Assembly: GCA_964017155.1 (NCBI GenBank)
Contig: OZ024855.1
Span: forward strand, 52,784,664-52,848,663
Direction of reading: 5' to 3'
Origin: Oasisia sp. SBJ-2009
Taxonomy: Eukaryota > Annelida > Polychaeta > Sabellida > Siboglinidae
Length of the DNA: 64,000 nucleotides
The position numbers were made by a program, and so were the translations under genes. This document shows, piece by piece, positions 37,937 to 49,470 of the stretch. The number at the start of each line of letters is the position of its first letter. The stretch's first letter is position 1. The notes below the pieces were generated by a model. The model worked only from the letters and a program-made list of their open reading frames with translations. It was not told the origin of the DNA and searched no databases.

Positions 37937-38662
37937 TGTACATGATTTACTTTGCATGTATGGAGGAAATTGATAATGAACAATGAACAAGGTATCAAAG
38001 ATTTATCTCATGCTGAACACGAAAGCTTCTTTTATTTTGAAATTTAGCTTAAAGTATTTTTGTAATATAATGTTTTGAATTGTATAGGACATTTTAGATA
38101 TAAACTATTGATTTATTACATTTACGTTATTATATTTAATTATATTTAATTTATTATATTTAATACCTCATGTATAGTTGTAACCTACATTTTAGATATA
38201 TATTTATGATATAACAATAATTATTTGTAATTCATAATTTGTCATTTCACGAACATATATGCAACATTTTGCTCGATTAATCTCGACTTGTTTCTGTGTC
38301 AAACGCTAATTATTTACTTTTGAACAGTAATATAGCACCCCAGATGTCATAATACCGAAAGGCAACTGACGCTCATTTCTATTTAACGATTCTGTAATTA
38401 CTACAGGAAGTTTGTTAACGATTAGAGACCCACGAAGAAGACATTAGTTTATGTAGTTACATATATGTCCTGTTGGTGGCGCCACTCATCTGGAAGTGCC
38501 ATAATACCATTATTAGGTCTTATGTCAGCATTTAAAACCTAGGGCAAGATTTAGGAATCCATGTAACGCTGAATTTAGCGTGTTTAGACGATAGGATGGA
38601 AATAGGTTAGCAGTGAGTTTAGCACGCTGATACGATAATCTGTGTTATATGTAGGCTTAGGG

Positions 38663-39896
38663 CAGACATGCCACATTTTTGGGATGGCAATCCGTATTTT
38701 TGACCTAAAATTCTGTAAGAATCCGTATCAATCCGTATCACTAATCAAATCTTCTAGTTAACTGGCCTAAGTTATTAAGGCCTTTTCAAGACGCATGTTT
38801 GTGTGTTTGGAATGTCATTCTGCACCACTCCCGCTAAAAAGAAGAGATATATATTTTTTTAATTGTGTTTTTGATCAATGTAATGCCGTCGAGTCTACGG
38901 AAACAAGCCGATGTCACAAGGTGCGATCAATTAAATTAGCGCAGCCTAGACACATCGGGGTCTCAAACCCCGGCTTTGTCAAAGGATGTCTAGCGTGTGC
39001 ATTGCGAAGTCGAAAAAACAATTAGCCATATTTGATCAAATTTATGCTTAAAACAAATATATCTGCATTATATAGAATAAAAAGTTAATGATGTAGCCTT
39101 AGTTTTAGGGACACATTCGCAAATCGCAATACGTCGGCTTTGCGTCGTGGTACGTCTGGGGAGCGCTATGTATTCCTCACGCCCAGTGACATCGGCTTAT
39201 TTTCGTCGTCTCGACGACATTAAATTGATATAAAACACAATTGTAAAAAATGATATCCGACCTCGTTTTAGCGGGTATGATGGAGAATGACATTCCAAAC
39301 ACATACACATCGAAAAAACGTGGTAAACCCGTTTTAAAAAGGCCCTAATAATTTAGGCCAGTTAACTGGAATATTACCGACATTTTAGTTCACTTCAGCA
39401 CGTTTAAACTGCATACCGCAAAACAGACAGTGTCATCAAATAATAACAATTTATCTCAGCAGTTCGCGCGTATATCGAAGTTTCAATTGCAAGCGTCAAC
39501 ATCTTGAAATCAGAAATATAGGCGGTTTCGCCGCGTCGAGCTCCATTTCTTGTACTGCTTTTCATAATCGTCACGCGCCTGCCACGCGCCCTGTTCACAC
39601 CCGTTGAGCCGCAGTTTTCAGAACAAATTTACCAGCGCGCCATCTATTATGCGCTACAATAAACTAATCGGTGGTTTAGTTCGTTCGTTTCGAATCGAAT
39701 TACTTAGTCACTAACAGTAAACGATTATTCCATTGTGCTGTAGTTTTGTGACACCTACAAGGACATAATGTGGTTAAAAATAATGTATCCGTAAATTTAG
39801 CTAAAATCCGTATTAAAATGGAGTACGGCCGTATCACTTAAAAAACGGCCAAAATCCGTATCGGATACGGGTAATCCGTATCATGTGGCATGTCTG
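38663..39896. mobile_element. 1234-bp TIR element with 6-bp target duplication
   Basis: The perfect 14-bp terminal repeats CAGACATGCCACAT and ATGTGGCATGTCTG are flanked by a direct TTAGGG on both sides, and sister units 1 and 2 supply the empty site. Subterminal repeats of AATCCGTATC occur at both ends. An inner pair of inverted segments (about 38755-38850 and 39260-39365) forms a second nested stem. There is no transposase-like ORF, so it is non-autonomous. A 6-bp duplication is not diagnostic of one superfamily. Confidence 0.9.
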
Positions 39897-40024
39897 TTAG
39901 GGAGAGGTTGAGGTTTATGCCAAAATGGTTGAGTTAGACTTATTAAGTCAAATACGGTCACCAGTGACGCTGCCTGGTAGGTTACTGTATATGGATCACA
40001 AAGTAATTGTGCCAAAATACTTAC

Positions 40025-40138
40025 TTTTAGTGCAATAAGTTCCCCAAAAACCACTCTTGCATTTGCATACATATCCTGGTCCCCGATCCGTAAATACGCA
40101 ACTTCCGCCATTTTTGCATGGTTTTGAATCACATACAC
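40025..40138 (-). CDS. EGF-like domain exon (copy 3)
   Basis: A 114-bp phase 1-1 exon with a strong acceptor (atgtttcag) and donor gtaagtat. It encodes VCDSKPCKNGGSCVF, RGPGYVCKC and FWGTYCTK with six cysteines. It is the first EGF after the kringle in gene order and sits 1.45 kb downstream of that kringle exon. Confidence 0.9.
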
Positions 40139-40259
40139 CTGAAACATTTAAACCGATTATCATCGAGCCGTGAGTGGAGATTGGGGTGGCGCATTGCAAG
40201 TTCAAAGGTTAAGTGCCGCCCTCTAACAGGTGGTGTACATCAGATTTAGGTCAAACGTC

Positions 40260-40982
40260 AATCATTTACACCGTTTCTCGTTGGTTAAATCACAGAAAAC
40301 AATAGTAATTGAAACCTCTAGTCACAACACGTTACAGCACATATCCAGCCACCTGTTGTATGTTACTTATGTGTGCTCTTTGCTCGCTGGGAATATAAAC
40401 CATCGGTAAAGGAACGCCACTGTTGTATGTTTGTGGCCATCTTCTCCATCTCTCTCCTGGTGTATCCCATATACTTTGTTTCTTAGTCCGTGTCTCTTTG
40501 CCTGGTATTTCGTGTCCTTCCCCCTCGCCTCTTCTCTGGGGGGTACCAAGCGATGGCTTGACGGTTGGTATTTTTTTTTTAGATTTCCTAAGGGTGTGTC
40601 ATATTCACCTCCGTTCTATCTTCTTTATTTAACTTTCTATTGGTTTTGTCCATTTCCCAAGATATTGTTGGATACCTTGTCTGATCACTTCAGGTGTAGG
40701 TTGTGCGCAGGCACTGGTTAATAAACGCAAGTATTTATTCTTAGTGTCTTCTGCGTACTTTGCGATTTTTACGATCCATGAATGAACACTACCTTGACAT
40801 TTGAGGTGAATATCCACAGTTTGGTGTTAAGCATGAGTTTTTGTCAACATGATTAATACTACTCGTACTTTCTGTATCCTTGCTTTTTCGTGGCTCTCCT
40901 TTCAAAGCGATATGTTTGTTGATATTTTTGTGTTGGCTTTCGTACTTTGTATTTTGCTTCCGTTGAGTTCTAGCTGTGCCGA

Positions 40983-41032
<50 letters not shown>

Positions 41033-41041
41033 TATATTATA

Positions 41042-41097
<56 letters not shown>

Positions 41098-41590
41098 CAG
41101 CTTTCTTACATGTGTTGATGGCTGTGGGACAGGATAGAGAGGTCATCCGTAAGGTCAACGTTCTCCATCTAGCTACAAGGTGTCCGCTGGGTCCCATTTC
41201 TTCTGTTTTCTGTAGTTTTGTTTATGATCCAATGCCATGATGCATGACAAGCAGGAATAGGAATTGTCTCACCTTTGTCTTCACTGTGAAAAATGTGTAA
41301 TACAAGTTGTCCTGCATGAATAATCTTGCATGTTGTATGTAGAAAAAGCTAATCATGAGGAATACGGAGATAACTGACAATCATTGCAAAAAAACATAAA
41401 ATGTCATATTATTTTTTATTTAAATCTTACATACTCAAGAATAGCTACGTAATCATTACTAAGTTAGACAATCAATGTTCGTTTTGAGTCGTCCTTGTAA
41501 ACAACTACCTAACTGATAGCATCATAGGATCATAAACCTTTCTATATTTCTGTATATTAAACACAGAAACAAAAATAGCGGCATGCTCAC
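40260..41590. other. Intron with (TA)n runs
   Basis: (TA)n at 40986-41029 and 41044-41096 are separated by a small palindrome (gtgtatattatacac). The minus strand near 40370-40550 hints at the arginine-rich end of a LINE protein (RQRDTD...KYMGYTRREMEK), too weak to call. Confidence 0.5.
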
Positions 41591-41750
41591 GATTACACAT
41601 GGGTATGTCACAATATTCCCAACGCTTGTCGGGATCTTCTGTGTAACACCAAGGCTTTGTCGAGGTGCAATAAGAAAATAAACCTTTGCGAGGTCCGTTA
41701 CGGCAGAACCTATACATACCTCCTAATCCGTGACAGTCGTTCAAGTGTGG
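41591..41750 (-). CDS. Kringle domain exon, second half
   Basis: The 160-bp exon follows acceptor gtttcttccag (phase 0) and ends at donor gtgagc (phase 1). It encodes [35 protein letters not shown] and PMCNR, a complete kringle second half. The extra residues between CRN and the CxxxKPWCY block make it longer than the other two B exons. Its partner first half is the phase 1-0 exon at 47722-47831; the roughly 6-kb intron between them hosts two nested LINEs. Confidence 0.9.
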
Positions 41751-42264
41751 CTGGAAGAAACACCTTTATATAGCAAATAGACCAGGATTAGTGTAGCTAA
41801 TTTGCACGAATACTTATCTAGTCGTTTCTATTATTATATGTGTCCCTTGTGTTGTTCTTGTGTGGCTGGATGGAACATATAAACATAAACCTCTAGCGTC
41901 GGAGCGAAATACACTGAATGCCTAATAAGAATATACTGTTGGTAACATTTCTATTTGGACTGAAACTGTATTTAATTCCGACATATTTGAGGGTATCAAT
42001 TTTTTCAGTCACTTATATTTTGATAATTAATGTGTAATGTATCAAAGTAGTTTTTTTATTTCCTCCCGCTGTAACTCGAGTTACACAATGACTAGATGCA
42101 TTTGAAATCATGTAATCTATTACATGTTTTTAATATATGTAGATATATATATATATATATTTTCCCACGTGGACAACATATTAAACTCATTATCAGTCAT
42201 CCATTCGCTGTGTTAAACCATTCTACGACGATAGCTTCCACAACGGCGTGGATAAGACTAAAGG

Positions 42265-42740
42265 GAAACCAAACCACTACACGATAGTGATAGGAAACTT
42301 CAATGCCCATCTAAGGAAAAGAATAAACCATATGGCGACGTCTGCAGGCACATTTGGGCTCGAAATGAGAAAAGACAGCGGTGATAGTTTCGTAGAATGG
42401 TCAAAATGAAGAAAGTACAAATTCATGAATAACGTGTTTCCGAAGGAAACAGAGAGGAGATGGACGTAGAAAAGCCTAAACGGTGTAACGAAGACCGAAA
42501 TTGGCTACATCCTAACTAACACGCCAGACATCGCCACAAGCGTAAGTGTCATCAACCTAGTCAACATTGGAAGTGACAACAGAATGGGTATAAGCAAAGT
42601 GAAACAAGACATAGAGGTGAACAGTAACACACTAATGAATAAGAGGCCACCACAATAGATACCACATAAATAGGATCAAAGAAGACCGAATTCAAACTCG
42701 AATTGAGAAACCCATTCTATACATAACAAGAGACACCATG
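42265..42740 (+). pseudogene. LINE-C endonuclease fragment
   Basis: The plus strand reads YTIVIGNFNAHLRKR, TSAGTFGLEMRKDSGDSFVE, then NGVTKTEIGYILTNTPDIAT and VNIGSDNRMGISKVKQD. This is the second half of a LINE AP endonuclease (its SDHR box is SDNR). It stops where the tail of LINE-D begins; the same family resumes at 46960-47560. Confidence 0.8.
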
Positions 42741-42754
42741 ACCGAAGGCATCAC

Positions 42755-45700
42755 ATAATAAATAATAATAATAAAAGCATTTATATAGCGCCATAAATCC
42801 AAGTTAGCTTGTTCGAAGGCGCTGTTACAACATATCATAGAAAGAGACGAAAAAAAAAAAACATGAAACATGGCGTCAAATATCAAAATAAATTATCATC
42901 AAAATACACATGCTAATAATAATTAAAAAAAATACTGATGATAATAATAATAATAGTACATATTATGATTGTAAAAATACTAAAAACAGCTCTGAATAAA
43001 AATAAATAAGTAAATCCTAAAAACTTAAAACGTCCGTCAGTGTTCAGTGTTCATGAGTAAAAAGCTCTTTTGAATAAATAAGTCTTAAGGAGTCTTTTGA
43101 ACTGGTATAACGAATCACATGTTCGCATATTGCGTGGTAGATCGTTTCATAAATGAGGAGCAGCGATGCAGAACGCTCGATCACCGAACTGGCGGAGATG
43201 TGCCCTGTTTACAACCAGTATGGACTCTGATGACAATCGCAATTGGCTGGTAGAACTCGAGAAGATCGGAGAGGTAGCTAGGCGCAAGTAGATGACTGGC
43301 TTTGTACGTTGTTAGTATGATCTTGTACTGAATGCGATATCGCACGGGGAGCCAATGGAGAGTCTCTAAAATTGGTGTTACGCGGTCGTAACGACTAGCT
43401 TTCACCACAACTCGAGCTGCTGCATTTTGTGCTCTCTGCAGCTTGTCTAATAGCAGGTCCGGTAGGCCGTAGAGGAGGCTGTTTCCGTAGTCGAGTCGCG
43501 ATATAACGAGGGCGTGGACCAAGAGTTCAGTAGCGTGCTGTGTCAGGCAATCTCTTATTGCACGAATTCTATGTAGATGGTAATACGCTGCCTGGCACAA
43601 CTTCGACACTTGGGATTTCATGTTGAACGCACTGTCAAACATAACTCCCAGGTTGCGAGCGACGGTAGTTGGTTTGAGGATGCTGTCACCGATGACAACA
43701 TCAGTCATCAGTTGTGTTTGCCAGCCGAACTTGGTGTGGTGAATACCAGTACTTCAGTCTTGCTGTCATTAAGCTGAAGCCGATGATGAATCATCCATGC
43801 TTTCAATTCATCAACACATGCAAGTGCAATGGTCTCGTCATTAGTGTCATTGATCTTAAATGAAACATACATTTGACAGTCATCAGCAAAGAGATGGAAG
43901 TCAAGACGGTGCCGTCTAATTATTTGCCCGATGGGTACTGTGTAGAGTGTGAACAGAACTGGGCCAAGAACAGACCCTTGCGGCACTCCCTGGAGCAGCT
44001 CCAGTGTGTCTGACTTGCTCTGGCTTAGGCAGACAGTTTGAGTCCTTGAAGACAAGTATGACTCAAACCACTGATGCGCAACGTATATGACACCTATCCT
44101 CTTCATGCAAGCCAACAAGAGCGTATGGTCTACAGTGTCAAAGGCCGCTGACAGACCGAGTAGGACCAGCACGACACCTCTCTTGTTGTCCAGGGCCATC
44201 AGGATGTCATTCTGGATTCTCGTCAGCGCAGTTTCCGTACTGTGATTCGGCTTGTAGGCTGACTGGAATGTGTCATGTAAGTTGCCGGACGAGGCTTGGT
44301 CGATAAGCCTCCTCAGCACAACCCTCTCTTTCAACTTTGAAATAAAGGACAACTTTGAGATAGGGCGAAAGTTGTTAATGACATCCTTGTGCAGGGAAGG
44401 CTTCTTTAGATACGGCGTCACGAGCGCACTTTTCATTGCTGTAGGCACAATTCCTGTTTACATAGACAAGTTGACAATGTTTGTAATGGTTGGTAAGAGA
44501 CAAGTTAAATATTCTTTCAGTAGCCAAGTCGGCACTGCATCAAGTGAGCATGATTTTGAGGGGCTCTTGTTGATCAGCCCTCTTACTTCGTCTTCTGTTG
44601 CAGGCACGAGAACGCTTAGTTTTATTGTCCACTGCGTCTGGATTATCCTCAGGCACGTAGTTGGGGTCGGCATTGAGCGTTAAATTCTCCTGGATCATTC
44701 GAATTTTATCTTGGAAGAATGCACTGAATTTGCTGGCAAGTTGGTCCATTGAACCGCAATCAGACAGGCCAGGTTCTGGTTTGATCAACAGGGCATTCAC
44801 AACATTGTATAACTGCTTAATGTCACACGCTGCTTCTGTGATTTTTGCAGTGTAATGTGCAGATTTAGCGGAGGCGATGAGTTGATTGACGTGACGTCTC
44901 TTCTCTTTGAAGAGGTCACGGTGAATTGTGAGCCGTGACTGTCTCCATCTTCTCTCCAATTGGCTTCTTTTCTGCTTTGCCATCTTGATGTCACCATTAA
45001 ACCAGGGAACTTTGGGTCGAATCGTGATTGTTCGTGTCAGAACTGGGGCATGCTTGTCTAACAGAAGTGTTAGAATAGTGTCATATTGTTCGAGGAGACT
45101 GGCTGCTGAGGTGGCAGAGTCAAGGCACAAAGTAGATGTCGCGATGTCGCCACGAAGCACATGTTTGTCTATGGTAGCATAATTTTTATATTGAATTGGG
45201 TGTCGGAGGGGCTGAGGTTTTGGCAGATGTAGACAACAATGAACAGCGCCATGATATGTCAGGAAGTCAGAGACAGTAGTATTCGATACCAAATTGTCCG
45301 TTGATTTGGTGATAATCAAGTCTAGCGTATGACCATCCATGTGAGGGGGCCCCGACAAATGCTGGCAGAGTGAGTGGGTCGAAAGGATGTCACGGAAGCG
45401 GGAAGCATCAGCGTTAAGTGGGTCCTCATAGTGGAAGTTAAAATCACCGACAATCAGGATGTTCCGGGATTTGATCATGTGGTGCTGAAGGAAGTCTTGG
45501 AACTCACTCAGAAAGAGGCCAACTGTTGACTTGTTTCTCTTTGATGGAGGAGGACGATATATCACGACCAGTTTCACTGTTGAGGAAGAACTAAGCGTAA
45601 CTTGAATGTTTTCGAATTATTTTGCTTTCCATGAAGACTTCGATGTAATTTTTATATTAGATTTGTGCAAGATGGCAACCCCACCTCCTCTGGCTGCGGT

Positions 45701-46640
45701 GTTCGTGTGTTGTCTCCTCGGAACGTGGGTGAAGGTGTAGCCAGGCATCGTTAAGGCTCTGATAATCTGGCTATCCCCGGACGTATCACGTAGCCAGGTT
45801 TCAGTCATAGTCAAATGTCGAAGTCATGATCTGATATAAAGTCACAAAGTGACGACACTTTATTTCTAACTGACTGTGCGTTGATCAGGCAGATTGTCAT
45901 GGTGTCCAGCTTGTCGCACTTTGTGCGGCACGCAAGCAGGTCCAGAAGATTGCCCCGGTGAGGATGTCGCGGTTTCGTAGACACCCTAGATTGTGTGGTT
46001 ACAACAGTGCGAATGGGATAAACCGCTGCCATCACCGGCGCCGCTATCGCTGGCGCCGCAGCGGCTGTCGCAGCCGGTGTCGCTGTTAGTGTTACTATCG
46101 TCGGTGACGCTGTTGGTGTAGCCGGTGTCACTGATATTGTTGCCGGTGTTGTTATTATTGTCGCCGGTGTCGTTGTTGTCACCGGTGCCGCAACTGTTGT
46201 CGCCAGTGTTACAATATTCGTTGCCGGTGCCGCCGTTGTTTTCGCCTGTGGCGCCATAGTTATCGCTGGTGACGCCGTGGCTGTCGTCGATGCCGCCATA
46301 GTTATCCCGGGTGACGCTGTTGTCACCGGTATTGCTGTTGTTGTTGCTGGTGCCGTTGTAATCGTTATATTATTGCCTCGGGAAGTAACTGGCAATTTTC
46401 TTAACGTTGTCGGACGAGACATTACAATGACTGGTATATTTCGTTGCTTGTGGGCACCAGCACGGCAGCCCCGGTGGGTGGGTCGGTGGAGTGCCACCCC
46501 TGCATCGCACGCTGCTCTCCAGGCAGCATTGTTCAGACGGGTGTCTCTGCAGGGGCGTAGGCGGTGTAAACATTCTGCCGTGAATGTGATCATGCGAGAC
46601 GGGTACACAGCTCTGGCAACAATGGTTGCGCATGATCACA
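42755..46640 (-). mobile_element. Non-LTR retrotransposon LINE-D, near full length
   Basis: Runs on the minus strand from an N-terminal T/A/P-rich region (about 46600-45950) through endonuclease (45890-44900) and reverse transcriptase (44500-43720) to a stop at 43051-43053. The 3' end has GCGC..TATATAAATGC followed by an (ATT)n tail at 42757-42773, typical of CR1-type LINEs. It is inserted head-to-head against LINE-C, splitting it. Confidence 0.9.
43051..46608 (-). pseudogene. LINE-D polyprotein (endonuclease, reverse transcriptase)
   Basis: Ordered motifs: TICLINAQSVRNK (45.9 kb), TETWLRD and RGGGVAILHK (45.7 kb), LVVIYRPPPS and LIVGDFNFH (45.5 kb), LDLIITK, VPWFNGDIK, then KSALVTPYLKKP, NFRPISKLSFISKL, FQSAYKPNHSTETAL, GVPQGSVLGPVLF, the catalytic FADD and a C-terminal LHWLPVRYRIQYKI and LYQFKRLLKTYLFK. 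About five frame breaks are visible (near 45815, 45600, 44500, 43708 and 43190). Catalytic residues of the reverse transcriptase are intact. The part upstream of CLINAQ is a T/A/P-rich tract of over 130 residues. Confidence 0.9.
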
Positions 46641-46959
46641 TAAGCATGTCAATGCAGGCAGAACATTTCAAACGTCATGAATTCACGAATATGCGTATAT
46701 ACTTGCCGTGAGATGAGGTATATCGTAGATTCGATGCTTTCATAAAATGATATGTAAAATTGTACGACTGTAGACTCTCTAAATCTGGTAAAAATTGCGC
46801 TACCGCTACAATGCGCGCCCAGTCACGTGACAGTTACAGACGTGATCCCACAAAGCGCGACATGAGTAGCCAAAGCAATCATCAAGCCATTGAAACGAGG
46901 ATACTGTCACAAACACGAGCCTTGATGACGAAACGACGAGAAAATTGTGCAAATGGCGA

Positions 46960-47560
46960 TGATAAATAACGAATAGAGTACGCATAAATATGGAAGACCA
47001 TCAAAAGGAAAGCAAAATATCTCAGTCATCTTCACTTTGCCGACGACAAACGCATGTGCGCTAATACACCGCCGGAACCTCAACAAATGCTGCAGGAACT
47101 AACTGATCAAGGTAAAAATCGGGATCTGAAGATGAACAAGTCGAAGACAAAGATGATGATGGCAAACGACATACTAATCTGTCAACACTACTCAGACAGA
47201 GAAAGTTGAAAGCTACGTCTCCTAAAAAAAGATACAGCACCATAGACAAAATACAAGATAAGGAAATTCCAAGATGAATCACGGCCGGATGGACAGCATT
47301 CGCCAAACACCGCATCATCTTCAATGGTAACACTAGAACGTGCTTGAAGAGACAAGTCTACAAAGCATGCGTACTTCCAGCAAAACCTGGAGACCCTTCG
47401 AAAGGAACCGATCTAGAGGAAGGCCTGCGAGACGGTGGAGAGGCGAACTAGACGACTACTGGAAGGATACCATCTTGCAGAAGATAGCGCAAGATAGGCA
47501 GATGTGGAAACAGCATGCTGGGCCATTTACCCAATCACGGGATGCTACGGCTGCACAATG
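46960..47560 (+). pseudogene. LINE-C reverse transcriptase C-terminal fragment
   Basis: The plus strand reads YLSHLHFADDKRMCANTPPE, then LTDQGKNRDLKMNKSKTKMM, TAGWTAFAKHR, and ends RSRGRPARRWRGELDDYWKD...IAQDRQMWKQHAGPF. It holds the catalytic F-A-D-D and the arginine-rich end of the protein. Together with 42265-42740 it brackets LINE-D, but the reverse transcriptase fingers are missing, so sequence was deleted as well as interrupted. Confidence 0.8.
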
Positions 47561-47721
47561 ATGATGGTGAATGATGACGATGAATGGATTCTTATGAACA
47601 CATATAATGTTTATATATAAGTAATCGATGTTCCGAAACCTGTGTGATCTTAAGTAAATCAATATTGACAGAAAGGTTCTGAATGCCAGTGCAATGCATG
47701 TCTTCTCAGGTGTTTGCTTAC

Positions 47722-47831
47722 CAAGTCTCTCTGCCAAACTTGGCAAGGGCGGCCTGATTTTGTTTTGTGTATCAGACCTTTGTATTCATAGCCACTTTTT
47801 GTTTTGAGACATTCCAACGGAGGTTTATAAT
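47722..47831 (-). CDS. Kringle domain exon, first half
   Basis: The 110-bp exon starts after acceptor tgtgaccgcag (phase 1) and ends before gtaagc (phase 0). It encodes ECLKTKSGYEYKGLIHKTKS then GRPCQVWQRDL. The C...G..Y.G....T.SG..CQ.W spacing is the first half of a kringle. Phase 0 at its end matches the phase 0 start of the kringle second-half exon at 41591-41750. With 61725-61869 (ends phase 1) upstream, a two-kringle order is frame-compatible. Confidence 0.85.
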
Positions 47832-48610
47832 CTGCGGTCACAATGATATTCGTTTTAGTGTGAACACATATATAATCCATGGCACATTCAGTTCGCATCG
47901 CGTGGATGGGTCACGTGATATCTCGTGATTATATTTCAAAGTAGAGCTAACGTTTAGGCTCATGAAACCCCAACTGCGGCCCTGCCGTAGTTACGATCAA
48001 CTGTACATCGTATTAGTTTCATCACGAAATACAAACTGCACATTAAAAAGGTAGTAATCTGGAGTATTTTGGGGGCTTTTCAATAATCCAAACAAATGGA
48101 TGTGGGTGGGTGGGCGAAGGTTATATTTGGAAAATGTCTTTTAAACAAAAAATGAATTTAATACTCCGTAGTGAACACAAAATGTAGATGCAGATCATGT
48201 TTTTTTAAATACATTTTCATCTGTGCCTGAAAACAAGTGGTTACGGTCTGATATAGTAAACCAATTGCTAACGTGTAATATATTCTAACCATTATTTGGT
48301 TTCAAAAGAAAGAATCGAATCTTCGTCTATATGTGCACCTGTCATTAGCATGGTAATTTGAAGACACACATATACGCACGCATTCACGCTCGCACAAACA
48401 CACGCACACATACACATATGTCAATATATCACTGAAATGTATTAGTTTCCCCAATTTTGTGTTGAAGATGGTTCGATGGCATCGTTCTTCGGTTCTATCC
48501 AATCGTCTGTGGATGTTTTATGTAAAGTCCTTTACTGGATGGACGATAGTTTCAAAGTAACTGTGACTCCCGGGTAATCTTGGAATATTGGCTGGTAGAA
48601 ATACTACCCA
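47832..48610. other. Intron without recognised features
   Basis: AT-rich; a stretch of CA/CG-rich microsatellite-like sequence near 48360-48420; no coding evidence. Confidence 0.45.
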
Positions 48611-48612
48611 TT

Positions 48613-49100
<488 letters not shown>

Positions 49101-49470
49101 TCAGTTATCACGAAACGTCGTCAAAACTGTTTTGTAATCTAACCGTTATATAAAGGCATACAGCACGGCATTGTAATGGTGGTCACGGCAACCGCCTCGG
49201 TGACAGGTACCATGGTAACCCAACTTTTACTTGTGTGTATCTTCAAAATTATGGAAGATACAGGCACATAAAGGGTATTTTTGACCCATTTTTGGAAGTT
49301 TTTTCTGTAGTACTATTATACTAACACGAATTATGCATTAACCAATAATCACAGGTGTATGGTTTATTTACCCATTTATCGGTGTGTGGTTCGACATAGT
49401 CTTAAAAATATGTCAGCATTTTGTTGAATGGGCGCGCCGCAAGAAGAGTATAATAGTAGGGTAGTTTGGC

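Larger units (their letters stand above)
37920..40250. repeat. EGF-exon duplication unit 3 (with transposon insert)
   Basis: Third member of the tandem. Its length is increased by the 1234-bp element at 38663-39896; without it the unit matches unit 2 closely. Confidence 0.9.

Noticed and set aside
38795..39025. ORF inside the 1234-bp TIR element
   Set aside because: Short, overlaps nested inverted repeats and has no transposase motif.
40367..40549. Possible LINE C-terminal fragment on the minus strand
   Set aside because: Only a vague basic pattern; no motif strong enough to call.
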